64,000 bases of DNA from Vanilla planifolia (Eukaryota > Streptophyta > Magnoliopsida > Asparagales > Orchidaceae), in the NCBI GenBank assembly GCA_023846275.1, contig JAIUJO010001695.1, positions 1 through 64,000 on the forward strand, read 5' to 3'. The position numbers were made by a program, and so were the translations under genes. The notes beneath the pieces are model-generated. The model worked only from the letters and a program-made list of their open reading frames with translations. It ran no database searches and was not told the DNA's origin. Positions 29,101 through 41,809 of this stretch are shown here, piece after piece (within the stretch, counting starts at the first letter, position 1; each line of letters opens with the position of its first letter).

Positions 29101-30440
29101 CACGTGCACACATCCATACTAATGCTAGCACAAACATCCATACACACGTGCATACACACATTCACACTCACACATGCACGCACAAACATGCACACCTACA
29201 AACACCCATGCATAGACACCTATATACATACCCATATTCACACACACACTAACATGCACCACACACAAGCACACAAAAGCACACTCACAAATGCCCACAC
29301 TCCATAAACATGCACACACACACACATTCACAAAAGTGAAACACACCTATGCACTTACACATATGCACACATTCACAAACACAGATGCACACAAATGCAC
29401 AAAAATGCACACAAATAGACACAAATGCATGCACACACACACATATTCACACAAGCATGCTTACACACACACACACCTGGATATGTGCACAAACATATGC
29501 ACACACACACATCCCAACACACATACCAGCACACCTGCACACATGCACACGTGCACATGTGCTCTTATGCACAGGAACTTATGAACATAGACACAATGCA
29601 TAAGCACACCTACATATGCACCCACATATTGACATAAGCACACCTATACATGCACACCACACTTACACAGCTTACATGGAGCAAGATACACACATATGCA
29701 CTCACTTGTACTCAAACTCAAACATGCACACACACACACACACAAGCACACACATGCATGCACAAACATATGTGCATGCACATGTACAGGCACAAACCCA
29801 AATGCACACAACTATGTAGATGTGAACATAAGCACACCAATATGCAAACACATGCATACACTCATGCATGGACATGCACACACATGAAACAATCATATAC
29901 ATTCACACACACACATACAAAAAAATGCATGCTCACGCATGCATTCATCTACAAATGCACACACACACATGTGCACATACACACACATGTAGTTATGAGT
30001 GCACACGCACACACAAAAACCAAATGCATGAACACACACATGCCACCCTCCCACTCATAAGCACACATGGTGTTGCATGCATAAGCACAGCTAGAAACAC
30101 ACATACACACATGCACACATGTACTACACTTTCTCACATACACACATGCATAAACAAACATGCATGCACATGTATACACACATAAACTCACACAAATATG
30201 CCCACACTTAGACATACATATGCATGCAAACACACATGCACATGCATAAACACGTGTCACACTCTTGCATAAAGCCACACACACAAACACATACACATGT
30301 ACTAATAGACATCTATACACATAGGCATACGCATGCACATGCACACTCACACACAAATACAAACACACACATAAGAATAAACACACATGTATTTGCATAT
30401 TTGTGTGTCCACACACACATGCACATGCACACAAACAAAC
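26150..30440 (+). repeat. CA-rich alternating array, block B
   Basis: Same composition as block A but with different landmarks. It contains TATAGATGGATACACTAATA (26,497), ACTCCTTCTGCCCTTCCCAT (27,243), AAAGTAAGATAATCATGCAT (28,273), CATGTACACGTGCTTGCC (28,902) and CCACCCTCCCACTCATAAGC (30,044). Three of these plus the 26,497 motif recur as reverse complements in 35,625-39,643. B lies between A and A', so A and B together form a higher-order unit of about 10.5 kb. No coding, RNA or transposon feature is seen inside it. Confidence 0.82.
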
Positions 30441-33400
30441 ATACCTGGAACCACATGCATGCACACACATGTATGCACAACACATAAACATGCAAAAGTA
30501 CATATGAGCACACACACACTTATGCACACCTAGACACACAAAAACATACACATTCACATGCTCTTACACTCATGTTGATCAGGCACACACACTAACAAAC
30601 TAGCTCACATACATACACACATACTAAAATACATACACAAGCACACACACACACATGCTTGCACAAACCCGTGCATATGAATAGACTCATACACACTGAC
30701 AAGCACACATTAATACACGTCAAAAAATATACACACTTGCATACACAAAAAGGTGCACAAATGCACACCTACATGTGTGCACATGCATAAAAGCATGTAT
30801 ATGAAGACTCACCCACATTCACAAACACATGCAGAAGCACATGTATAAAAATGCACATGCACACATACAGACACATACACTTATATATGTACAAACATAC
30901 ACAAATGCAAACATCTATGCATGCACACAATCACTCAAAAATGTACACATGCACACAAAACAAACACACACCTACATGTACAAATGCAATTGCATGCACA
31001 TGCACACACACACAAAGGCACACATGCACATGCAAAAGAATTCTTGCATAGTCGCATGGCATGCACATGTGCACTCACCGCACATGCACACACAAGAACA
31101 CATGTGCACATAGGTACACACATATATCATATGCACACAAATGCACACACAAATAAACATGAAAGAACACACATGCATGTATCCACTCACACACAAGCAC
31201 ACGCATACATGTATGCACAAGCACATGAACATGCATGTGCATGCATATGCATAAGCATACACTAATTCACACACATACATGCACAACCACTTAAACATGA
31301 ATGCACACACATATACACACAAACACACATGCTCAAAAACACACACAACTGTGCACACACACACATATACATGTGTGCATTCACAAAACATGTACACATA
31401 TACACATACATACGCACACACACAAACACACACACACGCACACATACCCATTTGTGCACACACACACACATGCATGTATAGACACATGAACAAACATGCA
31501 TATGCACTTACACTCACACACACCAAAAAACCCACTCATGCACAAAGCACACACACATGAAAACATGTATGCACCCGGATGCACATATGCACGCAAGTGC
31601 AAATAGACGCACATGCACATGCACCCACACAAATGTAGCCACATGCACACAGACACACGAACCCACACTCATAATGTGACAACATGCACAAACACATGTA
31701 CTTATGCATATGCATACACATAAATAGACACACATACTTATGCACACACACATGCATGCACACAAATGTGCATCCACACACACACACAATTGTACATATA
31801 GACATATGCACAAACAGACACATGCACGTGCATACAAATACATGCACTTAGACATTCACACACACACCAACAAGCAAACACTCACCTACACACATCCACA
31901 AACATGCACATGCATACACACATGTATGTGGGCACACACATTCACACACGTATGCAAACACACATAGACACACACATGCGCACACACCTACAAAAAGCCA
32001 CACCTACCCACACTTGCACACAAACACACTCATGTAGATGCAATTACACACATAAAAATCTATGCATGCACCTACATACATGCAAGCACACACACCAACA
32101 TATATAGATACACGTATGCTCACACAAGCACATAGGCACACACATGCACATAGACATGCAAATAAAAACACACACTCACACACCCACATAAGCATGCATG
32201 CACAATCACATGCACACGCCCACATGCACCCCCCTATGCATACATACACATTCACATATAAGCATACACACAAGCACAACGTGCACATGCTCACTAAGAT
32301 ACATGCATGAAGCATGCTTGCACACACAAACACACACAACCATACATGTACACAAACATGCATATAAGCATGCAAGCAGACACACATGGACAGACAATCA
32401 CACACATAGATCAAGACACAAATATACTCACAAAAAATACATGCACATGTGCATGCATGCACACATATAAGCACATATACACAAACATATGCACACACAT
32501 TGACAAGCACACACACACACACATTCAAGCACATGAGCACATACTTATAGATGCACATATCCACACTCATATAGACATGTTTGTACAAATAGGAATGTAC
32601 ATGCAGAAACATGCAAACATGTACACACACACATGCACTCACTTGCACAAACACCAAACACACATGTACACACCCATACACATGGTTACATATATGCACA
32701 CATGCACTCACACATACACACATATGCACACACACACACACAAACACAAGCACAAACCCACACACACACACACACGTAAACACAAACATACACGTGTACA
32801 CAAATGCATGCATTGAAGTAGACATGTATGCACCCACATAGATATATAAGCATACACACACTTAGATGTACTCACTCCCACAAAGACACACTCCCACAGA
32901 CTGACTCACCTACACACACATACACATACACATAAACATGCATACACACACATGCATACATACACATATACAAGCATATGTACACATATATACACACACA
33001 CACACATAAATAAAAACATGCAGACAAGCATGCACACACATACACATGCACACGTACACACATTGACATGCCTACTCACACACTTATGCACAAACACTTA
33101 CAAACACACAAATAGATACACGACCACACACAAATACATACACTCATATGCACACAAAAAGACATGCAATCATGTAGACGTGGGCACACATACTCATAAG
33201 CACATGTGTATATTGGTATGTGTGCACACACACATGCCTTTATAAGAACACAAACACATGCATACAAACACATCCAAGCAAAGCACACATGCATGCATTA
33301 ATACAAGCAAACATATACACACATATGTAACAACACACACACACATGCACACTTACACACTACATAAACACATTCATGCAAAAGCACACACACAAAAACA

Positions 33401-35624
33401 CAGAGGCACACACACATGTAAACACATAGGCACTCTTACATGCAAAGACACATACAAATGCACAAGAATGCACATATTGTACACACATGCACATGCATAC
33501 ACACACAACACATGCACTCTCATGAGCACAAGCACAAGAACTTGCAAACATACCCATATACACATGCATGAAGACACATAAACACTTGCACGTAGACAAG
33601 CACACACACTCGCACGAGCACACAAAGATGCACACATGCATAAAAAACATACACATGTATATACATGCATAAGCTCACTCACACACACACACACTGACGT
33701 GTAGACAAACATACTTGCATGCACATGCACTAACACAAGAACACAACACAAATGCACACACACACACAAGTGCATACACATGCATACACAAGCACATATG
33801 CACACACATGCATAGATGCACACACACATGCAGACACATGCACATATTCACACATGCCCAAATACACACATGCACACACAATCACACACAATAATGCCCA
33901 TGAAGACACACATACAACAATAATAACATATGCACACACACATTTGTATGCATTCTAATACACATATACATACAAACACATATGTGTGTTCACATGCACA
34001 CATATACATGCACATGCACTATATAGACAAATGGACATGCACATGTACACAAACAGATGCGTGCAGTCATACACAAAAAGACATGTACACACACACACAT
34101 ATAGACCTGCACACACATAGACACTTACAAACACACATGCATACATATATGCACATGCTCATATATACACACATGAACACATACATACATAGAAATGATC
34201 ACACACAGACACACAACACCCATGCACATACACATGTGCACACATATGCATGCACCCAAGTACACTTGCATAGAAGCACATATAAACACACACTCACACA
34301 CACATGTACATAAACAAATGCACACATGCACATACTTAGGCACCCATAGATATGCCTATATGAATACAAACAAGCATCTTTATATACATACATGCATAGA
34401 CATATATGCACACGTACACACACACTTGTGCACACACATACATATGCCACCTACAAACAAGCATGCAAACTTGTGACCACTCATATGCACTTGCACACAC
34501 ACATAAACATATGCATACATACACACACACATACACATGCATGTATGCACATACAAGCACTTGCACATGCACACACTCACACACAAAGGCACATGCACAT
34601 GCACACATACACACTCAATGCATGTACACACATGCATACACACATGTGTACAAAAAAGATACACAAATACACACACATCTGTGTGCATGCACACACAAAT
34701 GTAGACACACACATATACATAGAAATGTCACACACATGCACACACGCTTGCACACAAACATGATCATGTACACACATAGCACAAAAATATGGTTGCACAA
34801 AAACACACACACACACACACCAAGAGACATGCACACCCAACCACACACACATATGCACACATGCACATACACACTAGAATACATGCATATAAACACCAAG
34901 GCACACCTACATATATATAGGTACACACACACAACCACATACATGCATATAGAGATGCACACACATTAGCACACAAGCACACTTGCATGTGTATGCATAC
35001 ACACATGTGCACAAGCACAAAAACACATGCACAAATACACACATTTGTACAAGAACACACTCATTCACCCACACACATGCACAAAGAGATGAACATAGAT
35101 GCACTCATGTGATCACAAACTAACACATGCGAATGAACACACACACACATGCATGAACATGCATGTGTGAGAACATAAGCACAAGCACACACAAGATAGT
35201 GCACACACACACATATGAATACATATACACATGTGGGTACACTACCTCACAAACTTGCACAGACATGTCCACATGCACGGATGCACATGCACACATGGAC
35301 AAACACATTAACAAAAACATGTATATACACAATCATGCACACATGCAAATACTCATTTACACATGCATAATCATATACTTGCTCATGCACAAATACACAC
35401 ATATGGATGCACCCACACACACATGTGCCTCCATGCATGCACACACATGCACATGCTCTTACTCACACAAACACATGTACACACACACAAATAATCAAAC
35501 ACACACAAATACACATATTTACATGTGTGCATTGGAACATAAGTACACACAAATATATGCATGCAAGCACACACACCCACACACACTCACACTCACAATG
35601 ACACACACACACAAATACATGCAC
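30440..35624 (+). repeat. CA-rich alternating array, block A' (second copy of A)
   Basis: Diverged direct copy of block A. Matching landmarks in order: CATGTTGATCAGGCACACAC (30,571; A at 20,090), GAAGACTCACCC (30,803; A at 20,272), ACTCAAAAATGTACACATGC (30,933; A at 20,331), CATGGCATGCACATG (31,055; A at 20,471), TTATAGATGCACATATCCAC (32,545; A at 22,137), AGGCACCCATAGATATGCC (34,338; A at 24,685), ACACAAGATAGTGCACACAC (35,189; A at 25,650) and ATATTTACATGTGTG (35,515; A at 26,042). The offset falls steadily from about 10.6 kb to 9.47 kb, so A' is about 1.1 kb shorter through many small deletions. It stops at the strand switch at 35,625. Confidence 0.85.
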
Positions 35625-36500
35625 ACAGGGCGTATGTGTGCTTTGTTGTCAGTGTCTGTAGCGGTGTGCATGTTTGTATACATGTGCGTGTGCATGTGCA
35701 CGTGCATGTACGTGTTTGTGTTGGTGTATTTGTGCATGTGATCATGCATGCAGGTGCTTGTGTGTGTGTGTGTGCATGGTACGTGTGTTTGTATGTATGG
35801 GTGTGAGCATGTTTATGTGTGTGCATGTGGGCACGTGTGTGTGTAAACCTACCTAAATATGTGTGTACTTGTGCATCTGTGTGTGAGTGTGCATTCAAGT
35901 GTTTGTGTGCAAATGTTTGCATGTTCCTTATGTCTTTGTGTCTATTTTCATGTACATATTATGTGTGTTTATGCTTGTATGTGTGTGCATGTGCCTATGG
36001 ATGTGCATATAAGGTGTGCATATATGTATGTGTGTGTACATGTGTGTATATGGGCACACAAACAAATGTGTGTCGTGTGTGTTTATGTGTATGTGTGCAT
36101 GTATGTGTGTGTGTGTGTGATTATGTATGTGTGTTAATGTGTATGTTCAAGTGTATGTTCATGCTTGGGTCTATACTTGTGTGCTTGTGTGTGTGCATGT
36201 GCATGGTTGCTTGTTTGTATGTGTGCCTATATGTGCGTGTACAAGTGGGTGTGTCAACATATAATTGCGTATGTGCATGTGTGAGTTTGTGTTCATATGA
36301 GTGGGTATATGTGCATGTGAGTGTGCTTGTGTGGAAACATGTGTGTGTGTGCATGTATGTGTGTGCACATGCATGCATGTGAATGCTTTAGTTTGTTCAT
36401 GTGCATAAGTGCATGTATGCTTGCATACATGTGTGGCATGTTTGTGTGCTTGTGTAAGGATGTAGGTGTTTGTGTGTGTGCATCTATTTTTGTCCATGTG

Positions 36501-36503
<3 letters not shown>

Positions 36504-36535
<32 letters not shown>
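36504..36535. repeat. Pure (GT)16 run
   Basis: Thirty-two bases of uninterrupted GT, the longest perfect dinucleotide run I see in the 39-kb CA/TG domain. Elsewhere pure runs are mostly under ten units. It is probably a recent slippage expansion and the position most likely to vary in length between individuals. Confidence 0.95.
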
Positions 36536-36538
<3 letters not shown>

Positions 36539-38650
36539 AGTATTAAAGTATGTGTATGTACATTTGTGTTTGTGCATGTGCATATTTGTGCATTTGTGTG
36601 TGTGTTGTGTGTTTGTGGGGGGGAGTATGTGCACGGGTGTGTGTGTGTGTGCACATGTTTGATTACAAGTTTGTGCATTCATGTGTGAGCATGTCTACGT
36701 GTGCATACATATGTGCATGCATGTGAGCACACGTGTATGCATGCATGCTTGCTTATGTGGGTGTATGACGATTGTGCATGCATGTGTGTCTATGTGTGCT
36801 TGTGTATGTGCATGTATGTGAGTGCGTGAGTGTATGTGCTTGTTCATATATGTTTATCTACATATGTGTCTGTATGCGTGTGTGCATATGTTTATGCATG
36901 TATGTGTGTGCATGAGCATGTGTGTGTGTGTGCCTACCTTTATGTGGGATTGTGCATGCATATGTGTATATGCATGTGTGTGTTTGTACATGTGCTTGTG
37001 CCAATGTATTTGCATGTATGCTTGGGTACGTGCACTTGTGTCCATGTGCATAAGAGCACATGTGTGCACATATGTGTGAGTGCATTTTTTTGTATGCACC
37101 TTATCACAAGCATGTGTACATGAGTGTGGGTGTGACTATGTGCATGTATGTGTCTCTTTTTGTGTATGTGTGTGTGTGTGTGTGCATACATACATATTGT
37201 GTGTGTTTGTATGTGTACATGTGCCGGAGTGTGCACGTGCATGTGTCTGCATCAAATTTATGTGTCATGTTGTGGGTTTGTGTGTGTGTGTGTGTGTGCA
37301 TGTGTATATGCATATTTGAGTATGTGTGTCAGTTTGCTTATTTGTTTGTGTGTGTGTGTGTGTGTGCATATGTATGAGTGCAGGCATGTGTTTATGCATG
37401 TGTGGTTGTGTTTGTATGTCTATGTGTATGCAAAACTACATGTTTGTTTTTGTGCATGGATTTGATTGTCTATAGGTGTTGGTGTGTGTGTACGTATGGA
37501 TGTGCATGTGTTAACATATGAGTGTCTGTGTGTGTATGTGCATATACACGTGTAAGTATGTGTGTGTATAAGTGCATGTGAATGTTGTGTGTGCGCATGT
37601 GCATGTATACATGAGTGTGCCTGACTATCGCTATATGGGTGTATGTTTGCATGTATATGTGTGAGCATGTTTGAGTGTGTGCATGCTAGCTTGCATCTCT
37701 ATGTATTTGTTTGCCAATGTGTAATTATGTGTGCTTGAGTTTGTATACATGTGTGTGTGTGTGTATTATGTGTGCATATGTTGCATGTTTTTGTGCATGC
37801 ATGCATGTGTGTATGTGTGTCTGTGTCTATGTCTACTTGGGCCTATAGGTGTGTGCATGATTATCTAACTTTCTGAGTATGTGCTTGTGTGCTTGTGTGT
37901 GAGTTTTGTACACGTGCATTTGCATACATGTTCATGTGTGTGTGTGTGTGTGTTTTTGCTGGTGCACGTGTGTTATTGCATGTGTTTATGGGCGTGTGTG
38001 TGACTATGCTGATGCGTGTGTGTATGTGTGTGTCTACTTGTGTGTGCAAGTATGTATGCATGTGTCTGTGTGTGCATGTGTTAGTGTGCACGTCTATTTA
38101 TGTGTATATGTGTACATACATGCATCTATGTGTCTATCTTTGTATATGTGTGCAAGTGCATGTGTGAGCTTATCTGCATGTGAGTGTGTGTGTGTATGTC
38201 GATGAGTGAGGTTTGCCTGTAGGGGTGTGTGTGTGTGTGTGTGTTTGTGCACATGCATGTGTTTGTGTGTGCGTGCATGTGTATGTGCATGTGTGGAGTG
38301 TGCACTGACACACAAATGTGTTTGTGTGTGTTGGTGTGTATATGTGTGTGTGTGTGCATGTGTGTGTGATTACATACACTTGTATGTGTGTGTGTGTGGA
38401 TGTACACACATGTATGTGTTTATTGGCATGTGAGAGTGAATGGCTTCATTTGTGTGTGCCTATTTATGCACATGTGTGTTCATACATTTGTGCATGTACA
38501 TGTGTGCATGCATGTGTGCTTGTGTGTAGCTATGTGTACATTCATGATTGCATGTGCATGTGCATTTGTGTATGTGTGTATGTGTGTGTTGTGGTTATTT
38601 GTGTTATTTTGTGCATGTGCACCCAAACTTGCACTCATGCCTTTGTGCAT

Positions 38651-38700
38651 GTGTGTGTTTTTTTCATGTGTGTATGTGTGTGTTTTTTTCATGTGTGTAT
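38651..38700. repeat. Identical 25-bp tandem duplication with T7 tracts
   Basis: Two consecutive 25-bp units, 38,651-38,675 and 38,676-38,700, are identical; each contains GTGTTTTTTTCATGTGTG. The matching part of block B (near 27,400-27,440 on the opposite strand) has no A7 tract. The duplication therefore arose after B and B' separated. Confidence 0.9.
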
Positions 38701-40582
38701 GTGTGTGTACATGTGTGTATGCAATTGTGTAAATGGGTGTATGCATCTATTGTATGTGCTTATGCATGTGCCTTTGTGTTCATGTGTGTGTGTGTATAGG
38801 TGCATTCGTGCATGCGTATGTTTGCGGGTATGTGCGTAGGAAGGGCAGAGGGGGTTGTGTAGTAGTGCATACATGTGTGTTTTTTATTGGGTATGCTTGG
38901 ATTTGTGCATGCATGTGTGCAGGTGTGTATGTTTATGTGTGTGTGAGTGGGCATGCAACGTTTTTCATGTTAGTGTCTTGTGTGTGTGTGTGCATATCAC
39001 GTGTGTATTTGTATGTGATTGTTTGTGTGCATCTGTGGGTGTATACACATGCATGTGTGTTCATGGTTTATGGGTGTGTATGTGTGTGTATGTGCTTATG
39101 TGTGTGTGCATTTGTACTCATGTGTATCTGCATGTGAGTGCATGCTTCCTTGTGTGTGCGTATATGTTTGTTCATATGTGCACTTGTTTATATGAATGTG
39201 TGTATTTGTATATTTTTGTTTGTGTGTGCATGTACTTGTTTGCATGTGTTCATGTGATTGTGAATGCAAAAAAATGTCTCTATGTATGTGTGTCTTCATT
39301 CGTCTGTGATTATATTTGTGTGCATGTGTGTCTGCAAGTGTACACGTGTGTGTTTGTGTGAATATTTGCATAGGCTTGTGCACATGTGCATGCTTGTGTG
39401 TGCATGTGTGTGTGTGTGCAAGCGTGTGTGTGCATTGGTGTGCGCATGTGCATACGTGAGCATGTGTGTGTGCAAGTGTTCTTACTTATTTGTTTATATG
39501 TATGTATATGCACATGTCTGTGCATGAGTGTGTGTGTGTGTGTCTATGAGTGCTTGTGCATGTGTATTTGCATGCGCAACTGTGTGTGTGCTTGTGTATG
39601 TGTATTTATTTAAGTTTGTGTGTACGCATGCATGTGTATCTATTGATATAATCTTTTTAGAGCTAATGCATAAGAAGGGTGTGAGTTGTACTTTTAAACT
39701 TTTTGATGTTTTTAAAATATTTTCTTAAATTAAAATTTGACAACAATAAAACTATTGATTTACTAATTTTACTATATTAAAATATAAAATGAAAATGGAA
39801 ATTTTACAATTTTAAAACATTTTTTAAAAATTGTTTATCACCTTATAGAAGTACTTTTCATAAATTTCTTTCATATATATTTTAATTAAATATTATCAAA
39901 AATGTGAAATACCATAAATTACATAATAGCAAAATCATGATTTTTAGCTAGTTCGACTTAACTTGTGCCTACATCAACCCCCAGTCAACCGAACTAGGAT
40001 TCCACCAACAAATTCACTCTCTTCGCCATACTAGGTAGAGATAATCTTTACAAATCACATCATTTTGTGGTAGAAGATAGGGGTTCACCATCACAATCCT
40101 AATTATAAAAGCTTACAATATTAAAACACAATAAAAAATAATAATTAACTATAATGTTTCACTATTCACTGGTAAAAGTATACATGGCACAAGTTTATAG
40201 ACTATAATATTTGAATATAAATACATATGAAAAGTTTATAACAATCTAAAAGATTAAGTTTTAAAATATTAAATCAAAAAGATTTATCAATATGCACTAA
40301 TATTATTAAGAAAAATGGAATCAACAATGATCACGCTTTAACACAATCTTTTTTTAGAAATATTAGAAAAGAGTAAAAAATAATAAATCAATTGTAAAGA
40401 ATCACCAATAAGATATGCAATCGAAGAGAATGTTGAAGCAAGAAAAAGAAAAAAATAAGATGTATACACAACTATAGCAAAGCCATCAAAATCGAATTTC
40501 AATTTTTTGTTTTGCACTTCACTTATAAAAAAATCGATGGAGCAAGATTAAAACCATCAATCCTCCAACTCCTAAGGCTTTT

Positions 40583-40590
40583 TATTTATA
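40583..40590 (-). promoter_or_regulatory. Possible TATA box of the copia LTR
   Basis: TATAAATA on the minus strand, within TATAAATAAAAAGCC, lies between the 71-bp tandem repeats (higher coordinates, U3-like) and the conserved GACTGGG end of the LTR (lower coordinates). That is where an LTR TATA box would be expected. AT-rich DNA makes chance TATA strings common, so this rests on position only. Confidence 0.3.
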
Positions 40591-40814
40591 TTAGAATATT
40601 TTATACTAAAATATATTTTTCTAAATGACTAGAAAGGAACACTAAAAATAGTTGTTACATTTGGCATCCAAAACAAATGCAAATAACTTTCTAAAATACT
40701 TATTACAAATGGTAACAACTACTACTATCTGATCTTAAAGGACAGAACAAAAGTCGCATGATCAAAATACTAAATAAAGGGTCAAGATCTAATCCATCCG
40801 AGAATTGATCTAGA

Positions 40815-41120
40815 TCATTAAATCCCACATGCTGGATGGATGATATTAAAGCACAAGAGCACTATTTGCAAGGACAAAGTTGATTTTGGCCATTTGATTG
40901 AGCTTTGTAGATGGATGGCTAGATGAAATGAATTGTTCACACATGTAGAGAAGAGGTCAACCATTTGATCAAGTTTTATAAATGGATGGTGGATGAAAAT
41001 TACTATTTAAAATAGTGGATCTGATCTCATTTGTTTGATCAAGCATGTTAGATGATTGTTAAATGGAGTCTACAGTTCATAAAAATGGATGCAATCTTGA
41101 TCATTTGATCACAAAAATGT
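40815..41120 (-). repeat. ~71-bp imperfect tandem repeats in the LTR's U3-like part
   Basis: About four units, each with a CCATTTGATCAAG-like start followed 15-20 bp later by ATGGATGG: near 40,818 (weak), 40,890, 40,961, 41,028 and a partial one at 41,102. Spacings are 71, 67 and 74 bp. On the minus strand the units lie upstream of the candidate TATA box. Short tandem repeats in U3 act as enhancers in some plant copia elements such as Tnt1; whether these ever did so is unknown. Confidence 0.65.
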
Positions 41121-41809
41121 GCCATCATACGACACTGGTTCACATTAATTCAGAAACAAATAGGATCTCTTTTTAGTCCCACATCACAAGCTTTTATACG
41201 ATATTTAGCATTTATAATACTTCATCTATGCATAAATGTTAACCTTATGGGGTTGGATGCCCCTGGCACTTTTGGCCTATTACACTTAACCCTATTTAGG
41301 AGCTATTTCGTGACCTAATTTAGTCCAAGCTATATATAGAATTTTGTCATGGTTGAGACTCAAGCTTGACCCAATTTGATTCACCCTATCTCTTGACTTG
41401 TGGCTGCCATAAGGCTTATTGCCCACCAACAATTTGGACCACTAAGCCTGAGCCTTTAGGCTTCTCCTATGTAAGTGGTTAGGATAAATGTTTTTTAAGC
41501 CACCTTTTAAAAAATATTTTTTTACTTTTAAAGAATTTTGTAGTAATTAAAATAACTAAGATATTTTTATAAGTACTAAAATAATAGTGTAAAAGAATTA
41601 ATAACCACACAAATGAATGAACGGTGTTATACAACCAAAATTTGTCATATATAAATAAGTGATAAGATAAAAAAATCAAACCAGCAAATGTTTTAGAGAT
41701 AAACTCCAAATGGTCAGCTATTCTATCGAGAATTTTATCAATGACTTCTTCATAAGTAATTTAAGAAATAGTTGTAGCATGGCCACTATCATTATTTGAT
41801 ATTGCTTCA
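41121..41809. other. Outer part of the insert, unassigned
   Basis: About 690 bp between the 71-bp repeats and the resumption of TG repeat. It includes TTTTTAGTCCCACATCACAA (41,171), a string like one often met in plant repeats, a less AT-rich stretch GGTTGGATGCCCCTGGCAC (41,251), TATATATAG (41,332), and then AT-rich DNA from 41,480. Most of it may be the start of the copia LTR, since a length near 2.1 kb would fit long-LTR families, but the plus-strand copy is truncated and cannot confirm this. A 76-codon minus-strand open frame at 41,479-41,709 resembles nothing I know. Confidence 0.4.

Larger units (their letters stand above)
35625..39643 (-). repeat. TG-rich array, block B' (inverted copy of B)
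   Basis: From GGGCGTATGTGTGCTTTG onward the + strand becomes TG-rich. Reverse-complement matches to block B: GGAAGGGCAGAGGG (38,839) to the GCCCTTCC landmark at 27,247; GTGCATGATTATCTAACTTT (37,853) to the AAGTAAGATAATCATGCAT landmark at 28,273; CACAAGCATGTGTACATGAG (37,105) to CTCATGTACACGTGCTTG at 28,900; and GTACGCATGCATGTGTATCT (39,622) to TAGATGGATACACTAATACG at 26,499. Position sums are all near 66,020-66,145, giving one consistent inverted alignment covering about 26.5-30.45 kb of B. The block ends exactly against the copia LTR at 39,644. Confidence 0.82.
39644..41785 (-). mobile_element. Ty1/copia LTR (solo-like fossil), minus strand
   Basis: Read on the minus strand, this insert carries a plant Ty1/copia LTR end. 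GGTTGACTGGGGGTTGATGT followed by AGGCACAAG (about 39,959-39,990) matches GGTTGACTGGGAGTAGATGT plus AGGCACATG at about 61,457-61,485. The similarity continues upstream through CTCTACCTAGTATGGCGAAG (about 40,030) and downstream to ATTAGCTCTAAAAAGATTAT (about 39,650). The outer end reads TG on + (CA on -) at 39,644-39,645, as an LTR terminus should. The other end is uncertain; about 41,785 is the best guess because TG repeat resumes by 41,810. No internal gag or pol region is attached, so it behaves as a solo or truncated LTR. It is clearly old: conserved parts match the second copy at roughly 80-85% by eye and other parts match less well. Confidence 0.7.

Noticed and set aside
35610-35650. Insertion of a separate TG-rich transposon at 35,625
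   Set aside because: The TG-rich sequence aligns in reverse to block B, so an inverted copy of the same array explains it better than a new element. No terminal repeats are seen.
19850-39730. Many open frames of 60-285 codons encoding His/Thr/Cys-rich or Cys/Val/Met-rich products, e.g. 285 codons at 32,004-32,861 (-)
   Set aside because: They overlap on both strands and in several frames, follow the CA/TG repeat exactly, and are expected because alternating R-Y DNA has no stop triplets. The residue pattern is just ACA/CAC or TGT/GTG read as codons. They are not metallothioneins, antifreeze proteins or Cys-rich effectors.
41479-41709. 76-codon minus-strand frame in the insert as a gene
   Set aside because: No recognisable domain, AT-driven composition, and it lies in the outer part of a decayed repeat insert.
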